Assembly: GCF_000317065.1 (NCBI RefSeq)
Contig: NC_019701.1
Coordinates: 3,916,001-3,980,000 of the forward strand
Direction: 5' to 3'
DNA length: 64,000 bases
Source of the DNA: Pseudanabaena sp. PCC 7367
Lineage (GTDB): Bacteria > Cyanobacteriota > Cyanobacteriia > Pseudanabaenales > Pseudanabaenaceae
Below, piece after piece: positions 7,681 to 16,058 of this stretch. Every line of letters begins with the position of its first letter. Position 1 is the stretch's first letter. The notes beneath the pieces are model-generated. The model had not been told where the DNA came from and made no database searches. It worked only from the letters and a program-made list of their open reading frames with translations. The position numbers and the translations under genes are program-made.

Positions 7681-8745
7681 ATGGCAAGCTTTAGGAATGT
7701 TTTAGAAGATCTGGTGGTTCGGGAAGCAAAGTTACGGGTTAGTCACTTGCGTCATGAAGCTATTCCCAAACTGAATGTAGGCGAAGTAATTGCCTACTCC
7801 CTGAATCGATTGCCACCGATGTATGCCACTACTCAGCAGGGTTGCCTGAGGCTAAGAGCCCGGATTCGCAATGAGATCGGCTATCAGATTTCGGAAACAG
7901 TACGCCGTGCCATTTCTGCGGTTCAGGTAGGAGATCCGCTTCATGATCCTAATCCTTTACCGGAAACCGAACTAGTAGGTAGCGCCACAGCGTTGGCCAA
8001 ATTGCAAAAAATCCTGGGCGATCCCCACATGCACTGGAGTAAAGTGCCAGAGTCAGTGGCTTGGGCGATTTCCAAGGCTGGTTCGGTGTCGATGGAAAGT
8101 TTTAATGCCCTCAGTCACAATCGCCGCAGTAATGTTGCCAGCATTAAAGAATATTTGCGCCGATCGCGGGAGCGCCGTGCCCTGATTGCCTCAAATTCTT
8201 TGGGTGGGAATTCCGATGATGATAATACCCTGGGGCATGAAAATAGTGCTACGATCGCCCACTGTGAGTTTGAATTATATATGTCTAGAGCCTATCTGGG
8301 CTATTGTAATGTGCTGGAACGGTTGGTTCTAACTCTGGCTGAGCTTCAAATTAGCCGCCTTGCCCCAGAAATCCGCGATCGGATTGATGCCGCCGAGGTC
8401 ACCGCCTTTACCTTGAACCGCTTGCCACCTATGTATGCCACCAGTAGCCGTGGTCTACAACAGCTCCACCAAAGAGTTAAAGCCGAATTTGCTAGCAGCA
8501 TCAATCGCACTTTGTACCATGCAATCACCGTGATAGTAGATTCACCCCATCGATTTACTACGCCATTGCCCTATGACAAATTTGACCAAGAGCAATCTGA
8601 AGCGATCGATCAATTAAAACTAATTCTCAATCGCCCCGATCTCAATCCTAAAAATATTGCCCATGTGGTTGAAGAAGTTCTGGACCAAAAGGTCAGCGAT
8701 AGCCTGGGGCGCGCTTCCAGCTATATCATGTTGAATAGTGGTTGA
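7681..8745 (+). CDS. Tandem ComFB-domain protein
   Basis: The protein carries two ComFB domains. The first covers residues 1-85 (FRNVLEDLVVREAKLRV, then LNRLPPMYATTQQG at 41-54) and the second about 205-285 (YCNVLERLVLTLAELQI, then LNRLPPMYATSSRG at 245-258). Between them are about 110 residues with a basic RRSRERR segment and an acidic, Ser/Asn-rich turn; a similar segment follows the second domain. The first domain begins directly at ATG 7681 without the N-terminal helix of the single-domain homologue at 5177. The two halves share an LKLIL/LQKIL segment after each domain, so the whole gene looks like an internal duplication. ComFB dimers bind cyclic dinucleotides; a covalent pair would bring two sites together. 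A 267-base gap separates it from cobT. Confidence 0.85.
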   Translation: MASFRNVLEDLVVREAKLRVSHLRHEAIPKLNVGEVIAYSLNRLPPMYATTQQGCLRLRARIRNEIGYQISETVRRAISAVQVGDPLHDPNPLPETELVGSATALAKLQKILGDPHMHWSKVPESVAWAISKAGSVSMESFNALSHNRRSNVASIKEYLRRSRERRALIASNSLGGNSDDDNTLGHENSATIAHCEFELYMSRAYLGYCNVLERLVLTLAELQISRLAPEIRDRIDAAEVTAFTLNRLPPMYATSSRGLQQLHQRVKAEFASSINRTLYHAITVIVDSPHRFTTPLPYDKFDQEQSEAIDQLKLILNRPDLNPKNIAHVVEEVLDQKVSDSLGRASSYIMLNSG

Positions 8746-9021
8746 ATTCAGTTGATTTTGGTAGTCAGAAGAACTAGATTGGCTCTGGTATGGGCGTAAG
8801 TTTTTGGCAAAGGCCATTTAAGCCAAGCTTGGGCTTTAAGGCTGGCATCCTTAAGATGTGCAAGACTACCATCGCTAGATGAGCATTTATGATCAAATTA
8901 AGTCTAGCGTAAGTCTAACGACTGCGATCGCCATATTTTAAGATTGTCTTTATTAAGTTGGCTTTTAGCTTGTAACATTACTATGTATGTAAGTAGTTCT
9001 AAACGCTAAAGTCAAAAAATT

Positions 9022-10212
9022 ATGACGCGATCTATTGAGACAATTGCCGCTCATGGTGGTCAGTTAATTAATCGCATTGCTGCCGATCGGCAAAAACAAG
9101 ATTTCCTTGCCCAGGCCGATCGCTTACCCAGGGTGCAACTATCTGAACGATCGCTCTCGGATTTAGAACTAATTGCGATCGGTGGCTTTAGCCCGCTGAC
9201 CGGATTTATGAACCAGGCTGACTATATCGGCGTGGTTGAGAACATGCGCCTGGCCAATGGTTTACCCTGGTCGATCCCGGTGACGCTACCTGTCGCTGAG
9301 GCGATCGCTAACCAACTGGAATTAGACAGCCTGGTACGGCTTGATGATCCCAATGGGGAATTTATTGGCGTACTGGAGCTAAGCCAAAAATATACCTATG
9401 ACAAGGTGCATGAAGCCTTGCATGTTTATCGCACCAATGAAGACAAGCATCCTGGCGTAAAGGTGATTTATGATCAAGGTGAGGTAAACCTGGCTGGTGA
9501 TGTATGGCTGTTGGAGCGCCGCCCCCATCCCCAATTTCCTACCTATCAAATCGATCCGGCAGAATCCCGCCAATTGTTTCAAGAAAAAGGCTGGCGGACT
9601 GTGGTGGGTTTCCAGACTCGCAACCCGATCCACCGCGCCCATGAATATATTCAAAAGTCGGCACTGGAAATTGTCGATGGTTTGTTCCTGCATCCACTAG
9701 TTGGCGCTACCAAAAAGGATGATATTCCCGCAGATGTGCGGATGCGTTGCTATGAAATCATCCTGGAGAAATATTACCCCCACGATCGCGTGATTCTGGC
9801 GATCAATCCTTCGGCGATGCGCTATGCTGGCCCCCGCGAGGCAATTTTCCATGCCCTGCTGCGGAAAAATTATGGCTGCACTCACTTCATTGTGGGTCGT
9901 GATCATGCTGGGGTGGGTGATTATTATGGCACCTATGACGCACAACATATTTTTGGGGAATTTGAACCCGGTGAATTGGGCATCACGCCATTGATGTTTG
10001 AACATGCTTTCTATTGCAAGCGTACTGGTGGCATGGCCACAGCCAAGACCAGCCCCAGTTTGCCAGAGGAACGCATTCACCTGTCGGGTACGAAGGTACG
10101 CGAGATGCTACGCCGAGGTGAGTTGCCACCACCACAGTTTTCGCGCCCAGAGGTGGCCTCTGAATTAGCCAGAGCCATGCAGGCGATCGCCCAATCTGAA
10201 TCGAATGCTTGA
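9022..10212 (+). CDS. sat: Sulfate adenylyltransferase (ATP sulfurylase)
   Basis: ATP sulfurylase makes adenosine 5'-phosphosulfate from ATP and sulfate, the first step of sulfate assimilation. The 396-residue length is typical of the single-polypeptide bacterial enzyme. The nucleotide-binding [11 protein letters not shown] is at residues 198-208 and GRDHAGVG at 292-299; [10 protein letters not shown] near residue 54 and [17 protein letters not shown] near the C-terminus are also diagnostic. No APS kinase domain is fused. Start is ATG 9022. The gene stands alone. Confidence 0.97.
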   Translation: MTRSIETIAAHGGQLINRIAADRQKQDFLAQADRLPRVQLSERSLSDLELIAIGGFSPLTGFMNQADYIGVVENMRLANGLPWSIPVTLPVAEAIANQLELDSLVRLDDPNGEFIGVLELSQKYTYDKVHEALHVYRTNEDKHPGVKVIYDQGEVNLAGDVWLLERRPHPQFPTYQIDPAESRQLFQEKGWRTVVGFQTRNPIHRAHEYIQKSALEIVDGLFLHPLVGATKKDDIPADVRMRCYEIILEKYYPHDRVILAINPSAMRYAGPREAIFHALLRKNYGCTHFIVGRDHAGVGDYYGTYDAQHIFGEFEPGELGITPLMFEHAFYCKRTGGMATAKTSPSLPEERIHLSGTKVREMLRRGELPPPQFSRPEVASELARAMQAIAQSESNA

Positions 10213-10604
10213 ATGCTTAGTTCCATAGCAATACCAAAACATACAAAATATCATAATGCCCGTTAGTCGTGGCAATGTGCTAATCAATTCCCACCGGTAT
10301 GGAGGTAATCATATCTGTGGGTTTTGGATGTTTATATTGGCTTAGCGATCGCCATAATCTCTATTCGATCGATAATCTAAGCTTCTTGATCGATCAAATA
10401 GACTGCAATTTAATTAAATACATACCCAGCTAAAATTTATTGTGGGAAATCTTGCCAAATCTCGGCCTTTACGTCTCAGCCTAGCTCCTGTATTCTGGCG
10501 CTGTATTTAAGTTTACTAAAAGTCCTTTAGTAAAGAATTGGCAATAATGCAAATTTTGAAGGACAAAGAAACTAGATGTGGTTTAGTGCAGGAGCAAATT
10601 AGGG
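10213..10604. other. Intergenic, with operator-like inverted repeat
   Basis: No gene is seen in these 392 bases. At 10512-10534, TTTACTAAA and TTTAGTAAA form a perfect 9-bp inverted repeat around a 5-base spacer, about 70 bases before the RTX gene start. It could be a regulator site or a short hairpin in the leader. One HIP1-type site lies near 10347. Confidence 0.4.
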
Positions 10605-11327
10605 ATGGCAATTATTTTTGGTACCGCAGGCTTTGATGTTCTGCTCGATCAGCCTGGTGAAAATTCATTTTTGTTTGGTTTTGCTGGTAATGATTCGATC
10701 TATGGCATTGATGGTGATGACACGATCAATGGCAATCAAAACAACGATTCGATTTTAGGGGGCGAAGGGGATGATTTTGCCGTGGGGGGCAAAGATGCCG
10801 ATACGCTGGATGGTGAGGAAGGAAATGATTTTTTGAACGGCAATCTGGGCAGCGATCTGGTGCTGGGTGGGGATGGCAATGATACCCTGCATGGCGGCAA
10901 AGATAGCGATATTCTGATAGGTGGTGGCAGCAATGATTTGGTGAATGGCGATCGCGGTGGCGACTTCCTCACTGGCGTGGATCTCAGCTTCTCTGCTCCA
11001 GGGCTAGGCGAAATTGATACCCTGACCGGAGGATCGGGCGAAGATACTTTTGTACTGGGCGATCGGCTCAGGATTTACTACAACGATGGAATGACTGCCG
11101 CATTTGGGGTGGCGGTGATTACTGACTTCAATCCCCTGGATGATTTTATTCAACTCTCTGGCAGCGGCACCTATTCGATCGCGGCGGCTCCCACTGGATA
11201 TGTGGGCAGTGCGATCTACTATCACAACACCAGTGCTGGTTTTGGCCCCAATAGTGATGTGATTGCCATATTTGAGGATTTCTTCACCCTCAGTCTCAGC
11301 GCCGATTACATTATCCAGGTGACCTAA
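10605..11327 (+). CDS. RTX (haemolysin-type) calcium-binding repeat protein
   Basis: Residues about 22-120 are a run of glycine/aspartate nonapeptides of the GGxGxDxUx type (such as GGEGDDFAVGGKDADTL and GGDGNDTLHGGKDSDIL), which form calcium-binding parallel beta rolls. Residues 135-240 form the usual C-terminal segment with DTLTGGSGEDTFVLGD, VITDFNPLDDFIQLSG and a terminal SADYIIQVT, the C-terminal region that carries the type I secretion signal in this family. There is no N-terminal signal peptide and no enzyme domain, so it is a pure RTX module, probably exported or surface-layer associated. No type I secretion genes lie nearby. ATG 10605 follows a GGAG-like site. Confidence 0.85.
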   Translation: MAIIFGTAGFDVLLDQPGENSFLFGFAGNDSIYGIDGDDTINGNQNNDSILGGEGDDFAVGGKDADTLDGEEGNDFLNGNLGSDLVLGGDGNDTLHGGKDSDILIGGGSNDLVNGDRGGDFLTGVDLSFSAPGLGEIDTLTGGSGEDTFVLGDRLRIYYNDGMTAAFGVAVITDFNPLDDFIQLSGSGTYSIAAAPTGYVGSAIYYHNTSAGFGPNSDVIAIFEDFFTLSLSADYIIQVT

Positions 11328-11369
11328 ACCTAGATGACAGATGACATAAGTCTTAAGCTCTATTAAGCT

Positions 11370-12962
11370 CTATGTAGATTTAGTTGAATTAACCGATCGA
11401 TCGCCATTCATACTCGTCTCGGCGATCGGTGGCTGGGCAGTTTGATTTGGCTTAGCTTTTGAAGGCTTTGACTCAACAGGTGCGGCAGCTTGAGGCTCTT
11501 TTTTAGTGCTAGTAGTTCCCTTTTTCCCTGGTGCTGTGGCTGGTTGCTGCTCTTGTTTAGTGGATTTACCATCTGTGGTGGCTTTAGATGCTGTAGTAGT
11601 TTTATTTTTATGAGAGTTATTAGAGCTGGTTGCTGGTTTAGCCGATCGCTTGGCTCTGGTCGATGCCGAAGATTCAGAAAATGCAGAAGCTTTAGAACTA
11701 GTTGCACTTTTCGTTTTGATATTCTTCTGGGCATTACCCGCCCCCGTCGCAGTATTACTGTTAGTTTTAGCAGGCGTTTTTGCAGTTGAAGATGGTTTCG
11801 GGTTACTTGTTTTAGAGGTTGCGGCAGTTGAGGTTTTAGTTGATTTAGCTGATTTCTTAGAGCTACTGGTTTTAGGAGTTTTGGCGGTCTTAGTTGCGGT
11901 TTTGGCGGCCGTAGATTTGGTTTTAGTAGCTTTAGAGCTAGTTGATGAGATGGTGGTTGGTTTTAGTAAAATTTGAATCAAGCGATCGCGGTAGGTGCGA
12001 TCGATATAGAGGGCTTGAATTGGCCGTAGCTGCTGCCAAGCGCTCACCCTTTGCTGGCGTAGTTGCTCAGTCAGGGTCGGCATTTTTGTTTCGACATTTT
12101 TGCCCAATGCCTTAACCAGAAGCGATGCCAACACAAAACTATCCTGCAACTTGCCGAGTGCTTCCTGGGCAGTCTGAAAATGCTTAATTTCCTTGGCATA
12201 GTCTGCACCATAGAAAGCAGTAAAAAACTCGGTTTGATAGCGCACCCGCTTAATTTGCTTGCGCAGATCATGCAGCGCCGCATCATGGGTTTTGAGTTCT
12301 GATTCTAGCTGTTCTGGGGCGATCGGTGCGATCGCTAATTTTCCCTCGCTTAAATTAGTGCCCACCAGCCAGCCAGGATGTTGAAACAAATTCACCAGGG
12401 TCGGAATTAGCAGATCGGGAATCACAAACTCAGCCGCCAGGTTAGCAATATTGACATCACGATCGATATCAGCAGCTTGGAAGGAGGGTTGCTCCAACCA
12501 GTTGGCATAGGTGGCACTGAATTTCTGGTATGGTTTGCTGGCCAGGAGCGATCGCATTTTGGCCAAAGCTACCTTACGTTTTTTGCTCAGATATTTAAAC
12601 ACTTTGGCGAGTAATGCCTGCTCCGCTTCCGGTAGGGTTGGCGCGTAGATATTCTTAAGATCGGCTTGTAAAACATCCAGATCGCGCACCTTGCCCAGAT
12701 TACGGCCAATCCTGGCCATATTTTTCTCACTTGCGGCCTTGGGCAAATCCAGAATATCGGCAAACACCTGGAGCGTCGATCGCAACCGCCGCATCCCCAC
12801 CCGCATTTGATGCAGTGCCTCTGGGTCTTCGTCTGCAAATACATCGGGCTCATGCTTGACGATCTTTTGGTAGTGCTTGGCGATCGCCTGTTGGGCACAT
12901 GTAGCGAAGGTGATCGGGGTGTTGGCTGTGGTATCAGTCTGGTTCTTTTTACGGGCGGTCAT
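11370..12962 (-). CDS. CHAD-domain protein with Lys/Thr/Ser-rich C-terminal tail
   Basis: Residues about 25-315 form a CHAD domain: HQMRVGMRRLRSTLQVF, KVRDLDVL, LHDLRKQIKRVRYQTEFF and AQEALGKLQDSFVL carry the conserved His and basic residues that bind polyphosphate. From about residue 330 to 530 the protein is low complexity: Lys, Thr, Ser, Ala and Pro in histone-H1-like strings. CHAD proteins are known to bind polyphosphate and localise to polyphosphate granules. A Lys-rich tail beside a polyphosphate-binding domain suggests an extra site for polyphosphate or nucleic acid; that is inference. The complementary strand of the tail produces long hydrophobic frames, which are artefacts. Start ATG 12962; divergent from the pentapeptide gene. 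Confidence 0.88.
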   Translation of the reverse strand: MTARKKNQTDTTANTPITFATCAQQAIAKHYQKIVKHEPDVFADEDPEALHQMRVGMRRLRSTLQVFADILDLPKAASEKNMARIGRNLGKVRDLDVLQADLKNIYAPTLPEAEQALLAKVFKYLSKKRKVALAKMRSLLASKPYQKFSATYANWLEQPSFQAADIDRDVNIANLAAEFVIPDLLIPTLVNLFQHPGWLVGTNLSEGKLAIAPIAPEQLESELKTHDAALHDLRKQIKRVRYQTEFFTAFYGADYAKEIKHFQTAQEALGKLQDSFVLASLLVKALGKNVETKMPTLTEQLRQQRVSAWQQLRPIQALYIDRTYRDRLIQILLKPTTISSTSSKATKTKSTAAKTATKTAKTPKTSSSKKSAKSTKTSTAATSKTSNPKPSSTAKTPAKTNSNTATGAGNAQKNIKTKSATSSKASAFSESSASTRAKRSAKPATSSNNSHKNKTTTASKATTDGKSTKQEQQPATAPGKKGTTSTKKEPQAAAPVESKPSKAKPNQTAQPPIAETSMNGDRSVNSTKST

Positions 12963-13308
12963 AGGACAAAACCGGAGGGTAGCTTACATGGTTAATTCTA
13001 GGTTAAGAGATTGCGCAAGCTAGACTCCATAAGATTGATATAACAATTTTCGGCTTTGCAAATAGGGCATGAATTGAATTTGTTGGTCTATGCTTAAAAT
13101 CCATGCTTAATATGGAAATAGGGGTAGCTTTTGCGCAGTTTTGATCGCAATTGCTGGGATTTGTGGCCTGAATTGGATGGAATTCCCATTTACTCTAAAC
13201 ATAGCTAGAGGTTTGGCAGAATAACCGATATAATTCGACACATCAAGGGTAGAGCCTTGATTTTGTTTACATATATATCTACTTAAGCTCTCTCTAGCAG
13301 GCAATTCT
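12963..13308. promoter_or_regulatory. Divergent promoter region between CHAD and pentapeptide genes
   Basis: No gene is seen in these 346 bases. TATAAT at 13229-13234 could be a -10 element for the rightward gene, but no -35 at normal spacing is visible (TTGGCA at 13213-13218 is only 10 bases away). Confidence 0.3.
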
Positions 13309-14415
13309 GTGGCTTCTCCTGTCAGCTTTGGCCGCGCCAAATTTCTAGGTTTAACGATCGCAACTGTGGCAATGGCGATCGCATTGCTTGGATTGCGCCT
13401 GCCCGATCAGCGCTTGTTGTGGGGGGGGATTGCGGCAACTTCTCTTGTGATTATGCCGATCCTGCTGCCAGCCATAAAAAGGGTGTTTTTTAGCTCACCA
13501 TTGGGGCAAAACTGGCATATTACCTGGGCGAGTGGGTTGGCGATCGCAATCCTGGCAATTTGGGGGCGGTTTACGGCCTTGGATGATACCTTCTGGCTCT
13601 GGTTTAATAGCCTGCGTTGGGATGCTTTGGGAGCAGTGGGGCAAATTTTGATTGCGGTTTTGGCGGTGTGGGTGGCCAAGCGGCAAAATGAGATCGCTGA
13701 GCGCCTTACGGGGCAACAAAACCTGATTACCCAACAACAAACGATCGATGCTTATTTTCAGGGCATCTCCGATCTGGTGCTTGATCCCGAAGGCCAACTA
13801 GAGGACTGGCCATTGGAGCGATCGATCGCCAGGGCTAGAACCTCGGCGATTATGTCTGGCTCTGATGCGGAGGGTAAAGCTAAGATCCTGCGGTTTCTTT
13901 CCAGTGCCAACCTGCTCACGCCCTTAAAGCGGGATGGCCTGCTGGGGCGGCCAATCTTGGATGGTTCCGGTGGTTATGTGGTGGACTGGGCGTATGGGAT
14001 TCGGGTGGTGAGTTTGGGGGTGATGTTGGCGAAGAAGGATCTCAGCAAAACCGATCTGCGCTGGTGCGATCTCAGTGGCGCTAATTTTATTGGCACAGAT
14101 TTTAGGGGTTGCGATCTCACTGGTGCTAATCTGAGTGGGGCGATCCTGGCGGATGCTAATTTGAGCGGTGTAGATTTAAATATGACCAAGTTGTTTCATG
14201 GTGATATTGCTACTGCTTCGCCACGGGATCGGGATCATGAGCCAGATTTTGAGACAGGTGAATATACTGGGGCGATCGTGGCGGCGGCTGATTTTAGTCA
14301 GGCGGTGGAATTAATGCCAGAGGCTAAAAAATATATCTGTGCCTGGGGTGGCAACAAAACTAGAAAAACTGTACCGGGAGGGTGTGAGGATGTACCGAAT
14401 CTGTTGGGGCGTTAA
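13309..14415 (+). CDS. Membrane-anchored pentapeptide-repeat protein
   Basis: The N-terminal 125 residues hold about four hydrophobic helices (near residues 12-30, 36-54, 72-86 and 106-122). They are followed by a coiled, Gln-rich cytosolic linker (AKRQNEIAERLTGQQNLITQQQ), a domain of about 90 residues with SIARARTSAIM, and then pentapeptide repeats at about 244-297 (DLSKTDLRWCDLSGANF...). The linker plus RARTSAIL plus pentapeptide arrangement is a known cyanobacterial layout of unknown role. Pentapeptide repeats fold as a right-handed beta helix used as a protein-binding surface. Start is GTG 13309; no upstream ATG fits. The next gene overlaps its end by 26 bases, so the two are likely cotranscribed. 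Confidence 0.85.
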   Translation: MASPVSFGRAKFLGLTIATVAMAIALLGLRLPDQRLLWGGIAATSLVIMPILLPAIKRVFFSSPLGQNWHITWASGLAIAILAIWGRFTALDDTFWLWFNSLRWDALGAVGQILIAVLAVWVAKRQNEIAERLTGQQNLITQQQTIDAYFQGISDLVLDPEGQLEDWPLERSIARARTSAIMSGSDAEGKAKILRFLSSANLLTPLKRDGLLGRPILDGSGGYVVDWAYGIRVVSLGVMLAKKDLSKTDLRWCDLSGANFIGTDFRGCDLTGANLSGAILADANLSGVDLNMTKLFHGDIATASPRDRDHEPDFETGEYTGAIVAAADFSQAVELMPEAKKYICAWGGNKTRKTVPGGCEDVPNLLGR

Positions 14416-14791
14416 GCGATCGCCACTGGCCTTAGGATCTTTATCTTTACTAGCGATATTGATTGGTAGCAGCATGTTGCCCATGTCCCTAGAGGCTCAA
14501 ACACAGAACCAGTCTCAAACCCAAACTACACCTTCAAGCCAATCCCAAAACTTATTGCCACCACCGGAAGATACCCCGGAAGAAATCCTGCGCACGGAAA
14601 TATATGTGGAAGCGCGATCGCCGATCGATGGCAAGTTACTCACCGCAGCGGAATACATTGAACAGCAGGAAGATCTAGAGGCACAGATCGAAAACCTGCC
14701 GCCAGAGATGCTGGTCTCAGAAGAGGTGCGCGAGTTAATTGGCTTGCTGAAACTGCGGAAGCTCTTAAAAACTTTTGTACCGTTTTTCTAG
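14390..14791 (+). CDS. Secreted protein of unknown function
   Basis: A 133-residue protein with an N-terminal signal peptide (basic VKRSP, hydrophobic LALGSLSLLAILIGSSMLP, likely cleavage after LEAQ), then a Gln/Thr/Ser-rich stretch and a helical, acidic domain ending LRKLLKTFVPFF. I do not recognise the family. ATG 14390 is preceded by GGGAGG at a spacing of 8, which decides this start over the upstream in-frame GTG at 14339. It overlaps the 3' end of the pentapeptide gene by 26 bases, pointing to translational coupling. Confidence 0.7.
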   Translation: MYRICWGVKRSPLALGSLSLLAILIGSSMLPMSLEAQTQNQSQTQTTPSSQSQNLLPPPEDTPEEILRTEIYVEARSPIDGKLLTAAEYIEQQEDLEAQIENLPPEMLVSEEVRELIGLLKLRKLLKTFVPFF

Positions 14792-15134
14792 GTGGGAGTT
14801 GCGATCGCCCCAAAGTATCATTTACCAGAGTTTATCTAGAATCTTTTTGTGTTTCCTTGCCAAGCATAATATTAAAGCCGGTTAAATACCCTAGACTGGG
14901 ACTGTTGCAACCACGGCAATCAAAACACAAAACAAGGCGATCGTGTTTCATCTTCCATCGGTTGGATTCAAATTCGATCTAAGACATTGTGCGGATATTT
15001 GCTTATTGACCTGTTTCTAGCACAATAGAATGATAGATATTTAGATATTAATAGATATTTAGATATTACTTGTAATACTGTGTAATACATGGGACTAACG
15101 GCTAGCTAATCGCGTTGAAATTATAGGTAGGAGT
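14792..15134. repeat. Intergenic with exact 18-bp tandem repeat
   Basis: No gene is seen in these 343 bases. ATAGATATTTAGATATTA is present twice in tandem at 15033-15050 and 15051-15068, just upstream of the CDF transporter gene. TAGGAG at 15126-15131 is a good ribosome-binding site for its GTG start. Confidence 0.6.
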
Positions 15135-16058
15135 GTGCAAGAAGATACTCGTCCCGAAGTACGCAAAGTATTAATTGTGACACTGGTACTTAATGTGGCA
15201 GTGTTACTACTGAAGGTGATCGTTGGCATTTGGACTGGGGCATTGAGCTTGGTTGCTGATGCGCTCCATAGCCTGACCGATAGCGCTAACAATATTTTGG
15301 GCCTGGTGGCGATCCGCTTTGCCTCGCCCTTTCCCGATCGTGAACATCCCTATGGCCATCGCAAATTTGAGGCCGTGGGCGCGATCGGCATTACCGCGTC
15401 ACTATTGTTCGTTTGTTTTGAAATTATCCAAGCGGCGATCAATCGACTACTGTCCGGTGGCAAAATCCTGGATATTAATGCCCCAGTGATGTGGATTATG
15501 GTTATAGTCTTGGGGATCAATATATTTGTGGCTTTCTATGAGCGACGGGTGGGCAAACGCTTGAATAGCAATATCTTGATCGCCGATGCCTATCACACCA
15601 TGAGCGACATCTGGATTACCCTGGCGGTAATGCTGGGCTTGGTGGGGATTTGGGTTGGCAATGTCACTGGCTTGAGCTGGCTGAACTGGCTGGATGTGAT
15701 CGTGGCCTTTCCCGTAGCGGGATTTGCGCTCTGGAGTGCCTGGGAAGTTTTTATGAGCAATCTACCAATTCTGGTGGATGAAGCGGCGATCGCCCCCGAA
15801 GAAATTGCCGCGATCGCTAATTCAGTGCCCGGTGTGATTAATTGCCATGACATTGCCTCGCGGGGATTGGTAGGCCAACAGGTATTTATTGAAATGCATA
15901 TGGTAGTTGCGCCCCAGGATGTGGAAACTGCCCACGACATTACCGAGCGGGTTGAGGATCTATTACTCAATCGCTATGCTCCAGCGCGGATTACGATCCA
16001 TGTGGAGCCGCCTGAATACGAGTCCGATCGAATCACCTACACCAGCCAGCATGAGTAG
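15135..16058 (+). CDS. Cation diffusion facilitator (CDF) family transporter
   Basis: CDF proteins export divalent metals (Zn, Co, Fe, Mn) in exchange for protons. The six-helix core is present and the two metal-site motifs are clear: ADALHSLTDSANN in helix 2 and ADAYHTMSDIW in helix 5. Both have the Asp/His pattern of the transport site; HxxxD with Asp at position 4 is usual for Zn or Fe-type members, but the metal cannot be assigned. The C-terminal 90 residues form the cytosolic ferredoxin-like domain (GVINCHDIASRGLVGQQVFIEMHMVV...). Start is GTG 15135 after a TAGGAG site. The next gene starts inside its last codons. Confidence 0.92.
   Translation: MQEDTRPEVRKVLIVTLVLNVAVLLLKVIVGIWTGALSLVADALHSLTDSANNILGLVAIRFASPFPDREHPYGHRKFEAVGAIGITASLLFVCFEIIQAAINRLLSGGKILDINAPVMWIMVIVLGINIFVAFYERRVGKRLNSNILIADAYHTMSDIWITLAVMLGLVGIWVGNVTGLSWLNWLDVIVAFPVAGFALWSAWEVFMSNLPILVDEAAIAPEEIAAIANSVPGVINCHDIASRGLVGQQVFIEMHMVVAPQDVETAHDITERVEDLLLNRYAPARITIHVEPPEYESDRITYTSQHE

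Noticed and set aside
11408-11976. Long frames on both strands over the CHAD protein tail, including a hydrophobic 108-residue frame
   Set aside because: They mirror the repetitive Lys/Ala/Thr codons of the real tail; composition is an artefact and there is no ribosome-binding site.
13107-13340. 77-codon leftward frame between the CHAD and pentapeptide genes
   Set aside because: It overlaps the start of the pentapeptide gene, has no family likeness and lies in the expected promoter region.
15907-16050. N-terminal extension of the nuclease-fold-like protein
   Set aside because: It lies inside the CDF coding region in another frame and shows no conserved-looking sequence; ATG 16051 gives the natural stop-start overlap.
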